The translations under genes were made by a program, and so were the position numbers. Shown here piece after piece: positions 18,356-30,192 of a stretch of DNA of 64,000 nucleotides (position 1 is the stretch's first letter; each line of letters opens with the position of its first letter). The DNA is from Sphingomonas sp. YR710 (lineage in GTDB: Bacteria > Pseudomonadota > Alphaproteobacteria > Sphingomonadales > Sphingomonadaceae). The stretch is from assembly GCF_900101455.1 (NCBI RefSeq), contig NZ_FMZJ01000004.1:1-64000 (forward strand). The letters run 5' to 3'. The notes under the pieces were generated by a model. It was not told the origin of the DNA. It saw only the letters and a program-made list of their open reading frames with translations, and made no database searches.

Positions 18356-19819
18356 TCAGGCTTCGAAATTATCGGCGATGAAGCGATCGAGCAGGCGGAC
18401 GCCATAGCCGGTCGCGCCCTTGTCCCAGGTTGCGCCGGGCTTCGATGCCCACACCATGCCGGCAATATCGAGGTGCGCCCAGCGCACGCCATCTTCGATG
18501 AAGCGCTTGATGAATTGCGCGGCCGTAATCGATCCGCCGTCGCGCGGTCCGACATTCTTCATGTCCGCAATCGGGGAATCGATCAGCTTATCGAAACTGT
18601 CGGCAAGCGGCATCCGCCACACCTTATCACCGGTCTCGGCTCCGGCGGCTGTCAGTTGCGTGGCCAGTTCGTCGTCATTGCTGAACAGACCGCCATATTC
18701 ATGGCCGAGCGCCACGATCATCGCACCGGTCAGGGTCGCCAGATCGATGATGGTCTTGGGCTTCCAGCTTCGCTGCACCCAGGTAAGCGCATCACACAGC
18801 ACCAGCCTGCCCTCGGCATCGGTGTTGATCACTTCGATCGTCTGCCCCGACATCGATGTGACGATATCGCCTGGCCGCTGCGCTTTCCCGTCCGGCATAT
18901 TCTCAACGAGGCCACAGACGCCGATGACATGGGCCTTGGCATTACGCAGCGCGAGGGCCTTCATCGTGCCGGCAACCGCGGCGGCCCCGCCCATGTCCCA
19001 CTTCATGTCTTCCATTCCGCCCGGCGGCTTCAGCGAGATACCGCCAGTATCGAACGTCACGCCCTTGCCGACGAAGGCAATCGGCTCCGCCGTGCCTCCG
19101 GTTCCATCCCAGCGCATGACAAGCATCCGTGGCTCGCGGGCGGATCCTTGCGCGACGCCCATAAGCGCCCCCATGCCGAGCGCCGACATGGCCGCACCGT
19201 CCAGAATATCGATCGCGATTCCGATATCCTTGAGGGCAAGGCAGCGCTCGACGAAGCTTTCCGGATAGAGGATGTTCGAAGGCTCGGCGACAAGCTCACG
19301 CGCGAACATGACCCCCTCGGCCACCGCTTTGCGTGCCTCCCATGCGGCTTCCGCTTTGGGGCTGGTTCCCACAAGCACGATATCGGCCAGCGAGGGCCGC
19401 TGCTTCGCATCCAGCTTGGTACGATAGGTATCGTGGCGCCAGCTGCGCAACATAGCGCCAAACGCCAGTGCAGCGGCGGCGGAATCGGCTGCAGCGCCCA
19501 CGCTCGACAGGTCGATGACGGCGCTTACCTCGCCCGACGTCAACAGCCGTGCGACAATGGCCGCCCCGGCGCGTTCATAATCTGCCTTCGCGCCGATGCC
19601 GACGAGCAGGACCCGCCTGATCCCATCGGCCTCGCCAAACAGTTCGACAACAGCTCCGGTCTCGCCATCGAAACGATGGCCGAGCGCCGCGCGCCGCGCA
19701 ACTTCCTGGGTGGCTGATGGCAGAACATTCAGTGCCGCACCCCCGATCGTGCCCGGCGCTATCGGGATAACAAGGCTTTGGCTTCCGGTCGGGCGATTGG
19801 GTGCGAAACTGATACGCAT
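18356..19819 (-). CDS. pepA: Leucyl aminopeptidase (M17)
   Basis: Cytosolic dizinc aminopeptidase of 487 residues. The catalytic C-terminal half contains VGKGVTFDTGGISLKP, MKWDMGGAAAV (metal-binding Asp and catalytic Lys region) and the family signature NTDAEGRL. The N-terminal half is the usual, less conserved M17 domain. In some proteobacteria PepA also binds DNA, but nothing here tests that. It is divergent from lptD, with ~210 bp between the two starts. Confidence 0.95.
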   Translation of the reverse strand: MRISFAPNRPTGSQSLVIPIAPGTIGGAALNVLPSATQEVARRAALGHRFDGETGAVVELFGEADGIRRVLLVGIGAKADYERAGAAIVARLLTSGEVSAVIDLSSVGAAADSAAAALAFGAMLRSWRHDTYRTKLDAKQRPSLADIVLVGTSPKAEAAWEARKAVAEGVMFARELVAEPSNILYPESFVERCLALKDIGIAIDILDGAAMSALGMGALMGVAQGSAREPRMLVMRWDGTGGTAEPIAFVGKGVTFDTGGISLKPPGGMEDMKWDMGGAAAVAGTMKALALRNAKAHVIGVCGLVENMPDGKAQRPGDIVTSMSGQTIEVINTDAEGRLVLCDALTWVQRSWKPKTIIDLATLTGAMIVALGHEYGGLFSNDDELATQLTAAGAETGDKVWRMPLADSFDKLIDSPIADMKNVGPRDGGSITAAQFIKRFIEDGVRWAHLDIAGMVWASKPGATWDKGATGYGVRLLDRFIADNFEA

Positions 19820-20031
19820 TAAGAGGGGTCTCCGTGGTGGCTCCGTCCCATCTAGGCGCGAGTTGCGTCAGTTGCAAAAGGCCTTGATCGTATGCACAGG
19901 TTTCGGTCACGAAATTCGCTATCGTCTCGATCCTGGTGCGCCTTTTCGAATGCCAGCCTCCATGAGGATTGCAGCCCCGCCGCTTGGATGCGATAGGCAG
20001 CGCGGCGTCGACGGCCACATCATGGGGTTAT

Positions 20032-22275
20032 GTGAACAAGCGATTTTTAACCCTGCTGGCCTCATTGCCACTTTCGCTGACCGCAGCGATGCCGATCTAT
20101 GCACAGAATCTGCTTGATCCTGCTGTCGGCCGGCCGTCATTGGGGGATGCCCCCCTGCCGGCCAACGAGGAAGAGGTGACCTTCGCCGCCGATACATTGT
20201 CTTATGACGACAATGGCGAAATCGTCACGGCCACCGGCAATGTCCGCATGGCGCGACAGGGTGATCGGCTGCGGGCTGATCGGGTCGAATGGAACCAGAA
20301 GACAGGCGTAGTCCGAGCGACAGGCAATGTCGCGGTCGTCAATTCCGGCAATGACACGGTGTATGGCGATTCGGTCGAGCTGACCGATTCATTACGCGAC
20401 GGTGTCGTGGAAAACCTGTTGCTGGTGCTCAATGACGGCGGCCGGCTCGCCGCGGTTCATGGCACGCGTGTGAACGGCATCTCGACGTTAACGACCGCAG
20501 CCTATACGCCGTGCGCTGTTGTCGACAGCCACGGCTGCCCGAAGGATCCGATCTGGAAAATCAGCGCTAACCGCGTGGTTCATGATCCGGCAAAGCATCG
20601 AATCAGCTACGAAGGCGCGCGGATCAGCATGTTCGGTGCGCCGCTCATCTGGTTGCCGGGATTGTCGCATCCCGACGGCACTGGCGGCGGTTCCGGACTG
20701 CTACTGGCCGATGTCCGCTACAACCATACGAACGGCTTCAAGTTCGCGCTGCCTTATTATTTCAAGCTGGCACCCAATCGCGATCTGACGCTCACTCCCA
20801 GCATCTTCAGCAAGGTTCTGCCGACGCTGTCCGCCCAATATCGGCAACTATCCGATAACGGCGCATGGCAGGCCACCGGTACTGTCACATATGGTTCAAA
20901 GGTCGTCCCGACCACGACGGGCGTTACGGCGGCGAGTGGCGACAAGAATATTCGCGGCTATATCGACGCCAACGGGCGGTTTCAGTTCGGTCCGGACTGG
21001 ACGATTAGCGGATCGATCCGGGCCGCCACCGATCGCACCTTCATGCTCCGTTACGACATTTCCAACGACGACCGCCTGCGCAGTCAACTCAAGGCAGAAC
21101 GGATCAACAGCGACAGCTATTTGTCAATCGCGGGCTGGGCTGTGCAAACCCTGCGAAGCGGCGACGTGCAAGGGCAACAGGCATTTGCCTTACCCGCAAT
21201 CGACTATCGCCTTCGCCTGACGGACCCGTTGTTGGGGGGCATCGTGCAGGTCCAGGCCAACAGCCTCAACCTGATCCGAACCGCCGGGCAGGATACGCAA
21301 CGTGCTTTTACCGCGATCGAGTGGGATCTGCGGCACTACACGCCGCTCGGCCAGGAATTGACTTTCACTGGCTACGGGCGCGCCGATGTCTATCATACCG
21401 ATTCAATAGCCGACACAGCGACAGTCAGTTATCGCGGCAACGCCGGTTGGCAGAGCCGCGGCATCGTTGCGATCGCCGCCGATATGCGCTGGCCGTTCAT
21501 CGGTGGTTTTCTCAGGGGATCTCAGCGTGTCACCCCGCGCGTGCAAATCGTCGCTTCGCCGAAAACTCGCAACCTGAGCATACCGAACGAGGATTCGCGC
21601 TCGATCGATCTCGAAGATTCGAACCTGTTCGCGCTCAACCGCTTCTCGGGTTATGACCGCTGGGAAGATGGCAGCCGTATCACGTACGGGCTCGAATGGG
21701 CGGTCGACGTGCCGGGCGTTGCCGTCAATACCCAGATCGGCCAGAGCTACCGCCTTTCGAGCAAGCCATCGCTGTTGCCTGTCGGTACCGGCCTGGCCGA
21801 TCGATTATCGGACATTGTCGGCAGGACCACTATCCAATATGGTCGGTTTCTCGAATTGACCCACCGTTTCCGGCTCGACAAGGATAATCTGGCGATCCGC
21901 CGCAACGAAATCGATGCTACGGTCGGTAGCCGGAAGACCTATCTTACCGTCGGCTATTTTCGCCTGAATCGCGATATCGATACAAGCATTGAGGATCTTC
22001 GCGATCGTGAGGAAGTGCGCCTGGGCGGGCGCATCCAATTTGCGCGATATTGGTCCCTATATGGATCGACCGTGATCGATCTGACCGGCAAGAGCGAAGA
22101 TCCGCTGTCAATTGCCGATGGATTTCAGCCGGTACGGCACAGGATCGGGCTGCTTTATGACGACGATTGTATCCAGTTGGGTGTCACCTGGCGCCGGGAT
22201 TATCAGACGACCGGCGATGCCAGGAGCGGCAACACTTTCCTGTTGCGGCTGGCGCTCAAGAATTTGGGCCGCTAA
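20032..22275 (+). CDS. lptD: LPS-assembly protein LptD
   Basis: Outer-membrane barrel that inserts lipopolysaccharide into the outer leaflet, working with LptE. The ~747-residue product has a signal peptide (KRFLTLLASLPLSLTAAMPIYAQ), an OstA/LptA-like jellyroll (about 50-150: FAADTLSYDDNGEIVTATGNV) and a long barrel. Cysteines occur in TPCAVVDSHGCPKD and near the C-terminus (DDDCIQ), so the interdomain disulfide is possible though with three rather than four cysteines. GTG 20032 is preferred over the upstream ATG 19969 because the signal peptide starts right there. It heads lptD-surA-pdxA-rsmA, the order known from E. coli. Confidence 0.95.
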   Translation: MNKRFLTLLASLPLSLTAAMPIYAQNLLDPAVGRPSLGDAPLPANEEEVTFAADTLSYDDNGEIVTATGNVRMARQGDRLRADRVEWNQKTGVVRATGNVAVVNSGNDTVYGDSVELTDSLRDGVVENLLLVLNDGGRLAAVHGTRVNGISTLTTAAYTPCAVVDSHGCPKDPIWKISANRVVHDPAKHRISYEGARISMFGAPLIWLPGLSHPDGTGGGSGLLLADVRYNHTNGFKFALPYYFKLAPNRDLTLTPSIFSKVLPTLSAQYRQLSDNGAWQATGTVTYGSKVVPTTTGVTAASGDKNIRGYIDANGRFQFGPDWTISGSIRAATDRTFMLRYDISNDDRLRSQLKAERINSDSYLSIAGWAVQTLRSGDVQGQQAFALPAIDYRLRLTDPLLGGIVQVQANSLNLIRTAGQDTQRAFTAIEWDLRHYTPLGQELTFTGYGRADVYHTDSIADTATVSYRGNAGWQSRGIVAIAADMRWPFIGGFLRGSQRVTPRVQIVASPKTRNLSIPNEDSRSIDLEDSNLFALNRFSGYDRWEDGSRITYGLEWAVDVPGVAVNTQIGQSYRLSSKPSLLPVGTGLADRLSDIVGRTTIQYGRFLELTHRFRLDKDNLAIRRNEIDATVGSRKTYLTVGYFRLNRDIDTSIEDLRDREEVRLGGRIQFARYWSLYGSTVIDLTGKSEDPLSIADGFQPVRHRIGLLYDDDCIQLGVTWRRDYQTTGDARSGNTFLLRLALKNLGR

Positions 22276-22338
22276 GCGTAGGTTCAGTTGACCCATGCGA
22301 ATGCCCCCGCATGCTCTGGGATTGAGGATCCGAATACG

Positions 22339-23694
22339 GTGAATGTGAATACCAAGAACAATGGCAAATGGCTGTTGACGGCAGTCGCGGCGATGGCCGT
22401 AACGATCGCCGCGCCGATCCTTTCGCAGACCGTTCCGGACGATGAAAATCCCAATAACCAGCTCGATCTGCCGAAAGACCTCACCATCTTCGGGCAGTCC
22501 GATCCCAACGTCCGCAAGGCGACGGCGATCGTGAATGGTTCGATCATCACGGCAACCGATGTTGATCAACGGCTGGCGCTCGTCGTCGCGGCCAACGGCG
22601 GCAAAGTTCCTGATGACGAAAAGGAGCGGTTGCGCCTGCAGGTGCTGCGCAACCTGATTGACGAGACCCTCCAGATCCAGGAAGCCGCCGCGCAAAAGAT
22701 CGATATCAGCGATGCCGAGATCGACCAGACATTCCAGCGCGTGGCAGGAAACTTCAAGAAGAGTCCGAAAGAATTCGCAAAATATCTGACGTCTCAGGGT
22801 TCATCTGAGACGTCGCTGAAACGGCAGATTCAGGGCGAGGTTTCGTGGCGGCGCGTACTCAGCCGCAAGGTCGAACCCTTCATCAACGTGAGCGAGGAAG
22901 AAGTCCGGGCGATCATGAACCGGCTCAACGCGGCGAAGGGCGCGACGGAATATCGCATCGGCGAGATCTTCCTCTCGGCCACGCCGGAATCGATGCCGGA
23001 GGCGCAAGCGAACGCGAACAGGATCATCGATCAGTTGCGCAAGGGTGGCTCGTTCGCGGCATATGCGCGGCAGTTTTCCGAAGCCTCGACGGCCGCTGTT
23101 GGCGGTGATCTCGGCTGGGTGCGTGCCGAACAATTACCCGAGCAGCTTGCCACCAATGCCCAGCAGATGAGCAGCGGACAGATCAGCCCGCCGATCGCGG
23201 TATCCGGTGGCTATTCGATCATCGTCCTCGTCGACAAGCGCCAGGTGTTGACCGCCGACGCGCGCGACGCCGTTCTGTCGCTCAAACAGGTGAGCCTGGT
23301 TTTTCCCAAGGGGCTGACCCAGGAGCAGGCTACGCCTCAGGTTGAGAGTTTCGCCAAAGCCATGGCGGCGATCCAGGGTTGCGGCAAGGTCGCAGAGGCC
23401 GCCCACGCTCTGGGCGCCGATGTGGTCGACAATGATTCGATCAAGGTTCGCGATCTACCGGCGCCATTGCAGGATATGATGTTGAGCCTCCAAATTGGTC
23501 AGGCGACGCGTCCGTTCGGGTCTCTGAGCGATGGCGTCCGATCACTCGTTCTGTGCGGACGCGACGATCCACAGGCAGCCTCAGGGCCATCTTTCGATCA
23601 GATCCAGTCCCAGATCGAAGAAGATCGCGTGAATCGCCGTGCGCGACGTTATCTGCGCGATTTGCGGCGCGATGCTGTCATCGAATATCGATGA
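22339..23694 (+). CDS. surA: Periplasmic peptidyl-prolyl isomerase / chaperone SurA
   Basis: SurA escorts outer-membrane proteins, including LptD encoded just upstream. The ~451-residue product has a signal peptide (KWLLTAVAAMAVTIAAPILSQ), a SurA_N helical domain (about 55-185: VNGSIITATDVDQRL, LRNLIDETLQIQEA) and one parvulin domain (about 190-290: IGEIFLSAT, GGDLGWV). The C-terminal part resembles a second, degenerate parvulin domain (about 305-400). GTG 22339 was chosen because GAGGAT lies 9 nt upstream, with another GTG two codons later. TTG 22288 is an alternative with a poor site. Confidence 0.93.
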   Translation: MNVNTKNNGKWLLTAVAAMAVTIAAPILSQTVPDDENPNNQLDLPKDLTIFGQSDPNVRKATAIVNGSIITATDVDQRLALVVAANGGKVPDDEKERLRLQVLRNLIDETLQIQEAAAQKIDISDAEIDQTFQRVAGNFKKSPKEFAKYLTSQGSSETSLKRQIQGEVSWRRVLSRKVEPFINVSEEEVRAIMNRLNAAKGATEYRIGEIFLSATPESMPEAQANANRIIDQLRKGGSFAAYARQFSEASTAAVGGDLGWVRAEQLPEQLATNAQQMSSGQISPPIAVSGGYSIIVLVDKRQVLTADARDAVLSLKQVSLVFPKGLTQEQATPQVESFAKAMAAIQGCGKVAEAAHALGADVVDNDSIKVRDLPAPLQDMMLSLQIGQATRPFGSLSDGVRSLVLCGRDDPQAASGPSFDQIQSQIEEDRVNRRARRYLRDLRRDAVIEYR

Positions 23695-23713
23695 TGCACC
23701 GCACTGGATCCCG

Positions 23714-24709
23714 ATGGGCATAAGTCCGCTCGCCGTCGCCCTGGGCGATCCTGCCGGTATTGGGCCGGAGATCGTTGCCAAGGCCTGGAACCTTCGCCGC
23801 GAACATGACTTGATGCCGTTTTTTGCGGTGGGCGACAGGCGCTCTATCGAAGTGATCTGGGATGGACCGATCCGGCGCATCTATTCACCAGACGATGCGA
23901 TCGGGTGCTTCGACGACGCCCTACCGATCATCCAGATCGAAGACACCGGCCCGATCGTGCCCGGCCAACCCGATCTGAGCGGCGCGCGCTGTTCGCTCGA
24001 TTCGCTCGAAATGGCGGCCGGGCTGGCCCGTTCGGCGATGGTCGGTGGCCTTGTCACCGCGCCCGTCGCCAAGGTGCAACTCTACGCGATCGGATTCACG
24101 CATCCTGGCCAGACTGAATTCATCGCTGAGCGCTGCGGTATTGCATCAAGTAACGCGGTGATGCTGCTCGCTGGGCCAACGCTTCGTTGCGTTCCGATCA
24201 CAACACATATGCCGCTGCGCGACGTATCCGATTTTCTCACGATCGATCTCATCCTGGCTAAGGCCCGTGCTACCGAACGCGGCCTAGTAAAGAATTTCGC
24301 GATCGAGCGTCCGCGGCTCGCGATTGCCGGGTTCAATCCTCATGCCGGCGAAAGCGGAGCAATCGGCCGCGAGGAGATCGACCTGATCATACCCGCGGTC
24401 GAGATCCTGCAGAGTGAGGGCATCGATATCGTCGGGCCGCTAGCGGCCGATACGATGTTTCATCCCCGGGCACGCGAGCAATATGATTGCGCTTTGTGCC
24501 TTTATCATGATCAGGCACTCATCCCGTTGAAGACACTGCATTTTGATGAGGGCGTCAATATGACCTTGGGCCTGCCGATTGTCCGCACGGCGCCCGATCA
24601 TGGCACCGCCTTCGGAATTGCCGGCAAGAATCTGGCGCATCCCGGCGCGATGATCGCGGCGATCGCGCTGGCGGGCACGGCGGCACGGAATCGCCTGCTC
24701 TGCCCATGA
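23714..24709 (+). CDS. pdxA: 4-hydroxythreonine-4-phosphate dehydrogenase
   Basis: Pyridoxal-5-phosphate biosynthesis enzyme that oxidises 4-phosphohydroxy-L-threonine. The ~331-residue product opens with the family start PLAVALGDPAGIGPE and carries the metal-binding histidines in TTHMPLRDV, the ADTMFHP segment and APDHGTAF. The frame stays open upstream into surA, but ATG 23714 fits the family start and has GGA 6 nt before it. ATGA overlap with rsmA at 24706-24709 shows translational coupling. Confidence 0.95.
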   Translation: MGISPLAVALGDPAGIGPEIVAKAWNLRREHDLMPFFAVGDRRSIEVIWDGPIRRIYSPDDAIGCFDDALPIIQIEDTGPIVPGQPDLSGARCSLDSLEMAAGLARSAMVGGLVTAPVAKVQLYAIGFTHPGQTEFIAERCGIASSNAVMLLAGPTLRCVPITTHMPLRDVSDFLTIDLILAKARATERGLVKNFAIERPRLAIAGFNPHAGESGAIGREEIDLIIPAVEILQSEGIDIVGPLAADTMFHPRAREQYDCALCLYHDQALIPLKTLHFDEGVNMTLGLPIVRTAPDHGTAFGIAGKNLAHPGAMIAAIALAGTAARNRLLCP

Positions 24710-25557
24710 TTACGGGGATGGATGGGATGCCGCCGCTGCGCGACGTGATCGCGCGGTATGGGCTCAGCGCGAACAAGGCGTTGGGGCAGAACTTCCTGCT
24801 CGACGGGCAATTGCTCGACCGGATTGCCCGCGTTCCCGGCGATCTGAACGATCAGACGGTTTATGAAGTCGGGCCCGGGCCCGGTGGACTGACCCGCGCC
24901 CTGCTCAAGGCCGGGGCGCAGGTCGTTGCCGTGGAGCGAGACGATCGCTGCCTTCCCGCGCTGGACGAATTGAACCAGGCCTCGGGTGGTCGGCTGCGCC
25001 TGCTGTCGGCCGATGCGATGAAGGTGGACGAGCGTAAGGAAGCGGGAACCGGCGCCCATATCGTCTCGAACCTGCCCTATAATGTCGGCACAGCGCTGTT
25101 CGTACGCTGGACGACGTTGGCCGAATGGCTACCCTGGTGGCGGACGCTGACGCTGATGTTCCAGCGCGAGGTTGCCGAGCGGATCGTGGCGGAGCCGAAC
25201 AGCGCCGCTTATGGGCGCTTGTCGGTACTTGCCCAATGGCGCGCCAGGCCTGTGATCGCGATGAACGTGCACCGGTCGGCCTTCGTACCACCGCCGAAAG
25301 TGATGTCGGCGATCGTCCATGTCACGCCGGCGACCCAACCGGCCAATGTGTCGATCGCAACGATCGAAATGTTGACGGCGGCGGCATTCGGTCAGCGGCG
25401 CAAGATGTTGCGGCAGAGCCTGAAATCGGTGCAAGGCGCGGTCGACCTGCTCAGCCAAGCGGGGATCGCGGCAGACCGCCGCGCAGAAACCTTGTCGGTC
25501 GATGAATTTGTAGCGCTCGGCCAGTTGCTCGAGCGGAACTCAGCTTCGTCAAAATGA
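24706..25557 (+). CDS. rsmA: 16S rRNA N6,N6-dimethyladenosine transferase
   Basis: RsmA/KsgA dimethylates two adjacent adenines in helix 45 of 16S rRNA using SAM. The 283-residue product has LGQNFLLD, the SAM site YEVGPGPGGLT and the catalytic NLPYNV motif, then FQREVAERI and a C-terminal helical domain. It is the last gene of the lptD operon. Its stop lies 17 bp from the stop of the convergent TPR gene, with no visible terminator between. Confidence 0.96.
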   Translation: MITGMDGMPPLRDVIARYGLSANKALGQNFLLDGQLLDRIARVPGDLNDQTVYEVGPGPGGLTRALLKAGAQVVAVERDDRCLPALDELNQASGGRLRLLSADAMKVDERKEAGTGAHIVSNLPYNVGTALFVRWTTLAEWLPWWRTLTLMFQREVAERIVAEPNSAAYGRLSVLAQWRARPVIAMNVHRSAFVPPPKVMSAIVHVTPATQPANVSIATIEMLTAAAFGQRRKMLRQSLKSVQGAVDLLSQAGIAADRRAETLSVDEFVALGQLLERNSASSK

Positions 25558-25574
25558 GAGGTTTACAGTCCAAA

Positions 25575-26102
25575 CTACTGATTAGTGCTGCTTTTTTCCT
25601 GTCCTTTGGGCGGAGCTTTATCATTGTTCTGCACAGCAACAATGGCGGGTGGCGGACCTTTGGCGATCGCGGCGGCGAGTTGCGTCGCAGGCGCACATTC
25701 GCTTTTGCATAATGCCCGTACCCGCACGAGATTGGCGCGTGCACGCTCGACGGCGCCACGCTGGACCATCGCTTCGCCCTGGGCGGACAATGCCGTTACG
25801 TCATTGGGTTCCAGCGAGAGCGCCTCGAAATAGAGCCTGATCGCCTTGCCCGGCAGCGCCTGCGCCTGGGCAACCCGGCCGAGTGCGATAAAGGCCGCCC
25901 GGTTGCGCGGATCGACCGCCAAAGCGGTTTCCAATGCGTCATTGGCAGCGACAAAATTGCCCGCCTTGAGCTGGTTTTGCCCTTCGGTCAGCAGCGCCAG
26001 CGACTTCGGATTAATCTGGTCATCGGTGCGTTGCCCGTTCACGCCGCTCGAAACGGTCAGCAGGGTCAACGACAAAGCAAGCGTCATCGGCGAGAACCGC
26101 AT
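25575..26102 (-). CDS. Exported TPR-repeat protein, function unknown
   Basis: The 175-residue product has a signal peptide ([20 protein letters not shown]) and three TPR-like helical pairs (about 30-130: [60 protein letters not shown]). It ends in a Pro/Lys-rich tail with two cysteines (CKSEC). It is probably periplasmic and acts in protein-protein contacts. ATG 26102 is supported by GGAGA six bases upstream. It lies 32 bp downstream of rsmB and is probably co-transcribed. Confidence 0.75.
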   Translation of the reverse strand: MRFSPMTLALSLTLLTVSSGVNGQRTDDQINPKSLALLTEGQNQLKAGNFVAANDALETALAVDPRNRAAFIALGRVAQAQALPGKAIRLYFEALSLEPNDVTALSAQGEAMVQRGAVERARANLVRVRALCKSECAPATQLAAAIAKGPPPAIVAVQNNDKAPPKGQEKSSTNQ

Positions 26103-26134
26103 CAATATCTCCAACACATACGCACGATGCTCTC

Positions 26135-27319
26135 TTAGCATGCACGGACTAGCCTAGCGACGAAAAATCCGTCCGTTCCATCATTTCCGGGGCTCAGCAG
26201 CTTGCCAGGGCCATGATATCGGCCGGGCGTGAACAAATCCTTTTCGGCGCGGAAACCCGTAGTCCGTTCGAGGAACGATGCGACCTGACCGGCCCCCTCC
26301 TCATCCAGCACCGAGCAGACCGCATATACCAGCGCGCCGCCGGGCTTCACCAAAGGCGCAGCGACATCAAGCACCTGCGCCTGCAGCGCAGTCAGTCGCG
26401 CGAGGCGTTCGGGATTCAGGCGCCAGCGCGCTTCCGGGTTGCGCCGCCAGGTACCCGTGCCCGAGCAGGGCGCATCAACCAGCACGACGTCGCAGGCCTC
26501 GCTGAGATCACCGAGCACATTGCCCTCGCGGCCCGGATCGAGCAGCCGGGTCTCGATCGAACCGAGTCCAGCGCGCGCGGCCCTGGGGCTGAGCCGCGAT
26601 AACCGCGCACGATCAGTATCGCTGGCGATCAGCCGCCCCTCGTCGCCCATATCGTCGCCAAGTGCGAGCGTCTTGCCGCCGGCGCCAGCGCACAAGTCAA
26701 GCACGGTCATTCCCGGCCGCACGCGGCATGCCTGGGCAATAAGCTGGCTGCCTTCATCCTGGATCTCGATCAGGCCGTCATTCCAGGCCTCCAGTCCCTC
26801 AATTGCCGTTCCCTCGGGCAGGCGAATACCGGATGGCGCGTGCGGCGTCGGCACGGCGTCCGGGATCAGCGCGATCACCGTCACTCGATCGGCCTTCCGC
26901 CGGTTGACCCGGACGTCAAGCGGTGCACGATCGAGCAATGCTGCCTGCGCATCGGCATCGAACTTATCGTTCAACTTCGACGCAAGCCATGCCGGCAGGG
27001 CGCCACCCCGCGCGTGCTTCTCGGACTTGTCGATCGCCATCGGGCCATGCGGGCTGCCATCGAACAGTTTGGCGACCTCGGCGTCCTGTCGCGCCACGCC
27101 GATCAGTGCGGCACGACCGCTTTGCGGCCGATCGCCGGAGCGCCGGATCGCTCGATAAACCAGTTCGCGCACCGCCCGGCGATCCTTCGAGCCGGCGTAA
27201 CGGCGCGTTTTGAAATAGCGCGCGATCAGCGTATCGGCGGCGGCACCGCCGTCGCGCGCGGCACCAATAATCTCATCCAGCAATTCAATTGCGGCCTGTG
27301 CGCGTGCGGACGGCGTCAT
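26135..27319 (-). CDS. rsmB: 16S rRNA m5C methyltransferase (RsmB/Fmu family)
   Basis: SAM-dependent RNA cytosine-5 methyltransferase of ~394 residues. An N-terminal NusB-like helical domain ([14 protein letters not shown] ... [13 protein letters not shown]) precedes the catalytic domain with SAM motif [15 protein letters not shown], motif [17 protein letters not shown] and motif VI YAVCSVL. Both catalytic cysteines are present. ATG 27319 with GGAGAAG upstream is preferred over the extended frame to 27355. The precise rRNA target (C967 in E. coli) is assumed from the family. RsmF-like paralogues exist. Confidence 0.87.
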   Translation of the reverse strand: MTPSARAQAAIELLDEIIGAARDGGAAADTLIARYFKTRRYAGSKDRRAVRELVYRAIRRSGDRPQSGRAALIGVARQDAEVAKLFDGSPHGPMAIDKSEKHARGGALPAWLASKLNDKFDADAQAALLDRAPLDVRVNRRKADRVTVIALIPDAVPTPHAPSGIRLPEGTAIEGLEAWNDGLIEIQDEGSQLIAQACRVRPGMTVLDLCAGAGGKTLALGDDMGDEGRLIASDTDRARLSRLSPRAARAGLGSIETRLLDPGREGNVLGDLSEACDVVLVDAPCSGTGTWRRNPEARWRLNPERLARLTALQAQVLDVAAPLVKPGGALVYAVCSVLDEEGAGQVASFLERTTGFRAEKDLFTPGRYHGPGKLLSPGNDGTDGFFVARLVRAC

Positions 27320-27394
27320 AAATCTTCTCCGGTCGACCCGCGCGCTGACGAGCAAATGGTCTTCGCGCGCCGGCCAAACGGACCGGCCTTATGC

Positions 27395-28942
<1,548 letters not shown>

Positions 28943-28994
28943 TTATGCGCGGCCGAAAAAGAATGCGCCTGCTTGCGCATTTCCAGCCAGACTC

Positions 28995-30140
28995 TCACTC
29001 CTCGCCGTGAATGATCACGCGGTTTCTTCCGCTGCCTTTGGCTTTATACAGTGCCTCATCCGCGCGGCGCAGCATTTCCGCGACATCCTCACCTTCCCTG
29101 AGCTGCGCGACGCCCGCCGAGAAGGTGACGGTGCCCAGCGATTCGCCGGTGGTGCGGGATACGAGCGCCCGGTTCTGCAGATCATCGCGTATATCGTCGA
29201 CGCGCATGGCCGCCCGGCGCGCCATGATCCCATCGAATAGAATCAGGAATTCCTCGCCGCCATAGCGGCCTACACAAGTGTCCTCGCCGGCGCCTTCGGA
29301 CAGAGCATCGGCGACAAGGCGCAGAATGCGATCACCGGTATCATGGCCGAAATTGTCATTGATCGCTTTGAAGTGATCGATGTCGCAAAAGGCGACAGTC
29401 AGGGGGTAATCCTCTGCCAAAGCCTGCTCCAAAGCCGCGTTCAGCCTCGTCTGGAATGCGCGGCGATTGGCCAGACCGGTGAGCGGATCCGTTTCCGCTG
29501 TCGCCTGCGCCTCTGCCAGATTGTCCTTCAGCGACACCATCTGGGTGCCCATTTCCTGCAAGCGTCGTTCGGCGTCCTGGGTCTTACCGATCATGGTGCG
29601 CGTAAGTTCGACCAACAGACCGATCGCCCGGCTTGAAGGCTCGGCGCCAGCATCGAAGGCTGCTGCGCCCTTTTCGAGGGCGTTGCCATAGGCCCTGGCA
29701 TCGGCCGTCGACTGCGTGACCAAACCGGCGGCGAGGGTCATGCTTTCGTGGGCGCGCTCGATCAACTGGTCGACGAGCTCGGTCGAAACCTGATTCGTGG
29801 TCGAGTCGGCAATTTCCTGGGCGATCTCTGCCCGCAGCATGCCGTCGCGCGCAATGGCGGCATCGACCGCCGCGAGCACCACCGGATCGTCCGAGCAAAA
29901 ATATTGATAGGCGAGATCGTAGTTTACCGGCGTCGGATCGAGCCGGTTCGCCCTTAGAAATCCACCGATGCGATCGAACAGATCGACCGTGCGCGTCTCG
30001 CCAGGCACAAGCGCCGCCCCACCATTTCCGGCCGGGTCATCCCCGTCCGTTTTGCCGAATATGGCGCCGAGCCGTGCCCAGCCTCTCCGATCTGCGGCAG
30101 CCGCAGATTCATCTCTCTTGGGGGAATGACCTTCGTACAT
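28995..30140 (-). CDS. GGDEF-domain diguanylate cyclase
   Basis: The 381-residue soluble protein probably makes c-di-GMP. An N-terminal helical region (about 50-200, including a long coiled coil before the catalytic part) is followed by a GGDEF domain (about 215-375). The active-site motif is GGEEF within RYGGEEFLILF. Substrate motifs CDIDHFKAINDNFGHDTGD and FSAGVAQL are complete. The position of the RxxD inhibitory site reads GEDT, so product inhibition through that site is unlikely. There is no membrane segment. Confidence 0.9.
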   Translation of the reverse strand: MYEGHSPKRDESAAAADRRGWARLGAIFGKTDGDDPAGNGGAALVPGETRTVDLFDRIGGFLRANRLDPTPVNYDLAYQYFCSDDPVVLAAVDAAIARDGMLRAEIAQEIADSTTNQVSTELVDQLIERAHESMTLAAGLVTQSTADARAYGNALEKGAAAFDAGAEPSSRAIGLLVELTRTMIGKTQDAERRLQEMGTQMVSLKDNLAEAQATAETDPLTGLANRRAFQTRLNAALEQALAEDYPLTVAFCDIDHFKAINDNFGHDTGDRILRLVADALSEGAGEDTCVGRYGGEEFLILFDGIMARRAAMRVDDIRDDLQNRALVSRTTGESLGTVTFSAGVAQLREGEDVAEMLRRADEALYKAKGSGRNRVIIHGEE

Positions 30141-30192
30141 GCCCGCATTAACGCCGCAAACCTTTAAAATTTAGTATGTATCGAGCCGAAAG

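Noticed and set aside
20800-20945. Short minus-strand frames inside lptD
   Set aside because: They lack ribosome-binding sites and lie fully within lptD, whose signal peptide and domains are clear.
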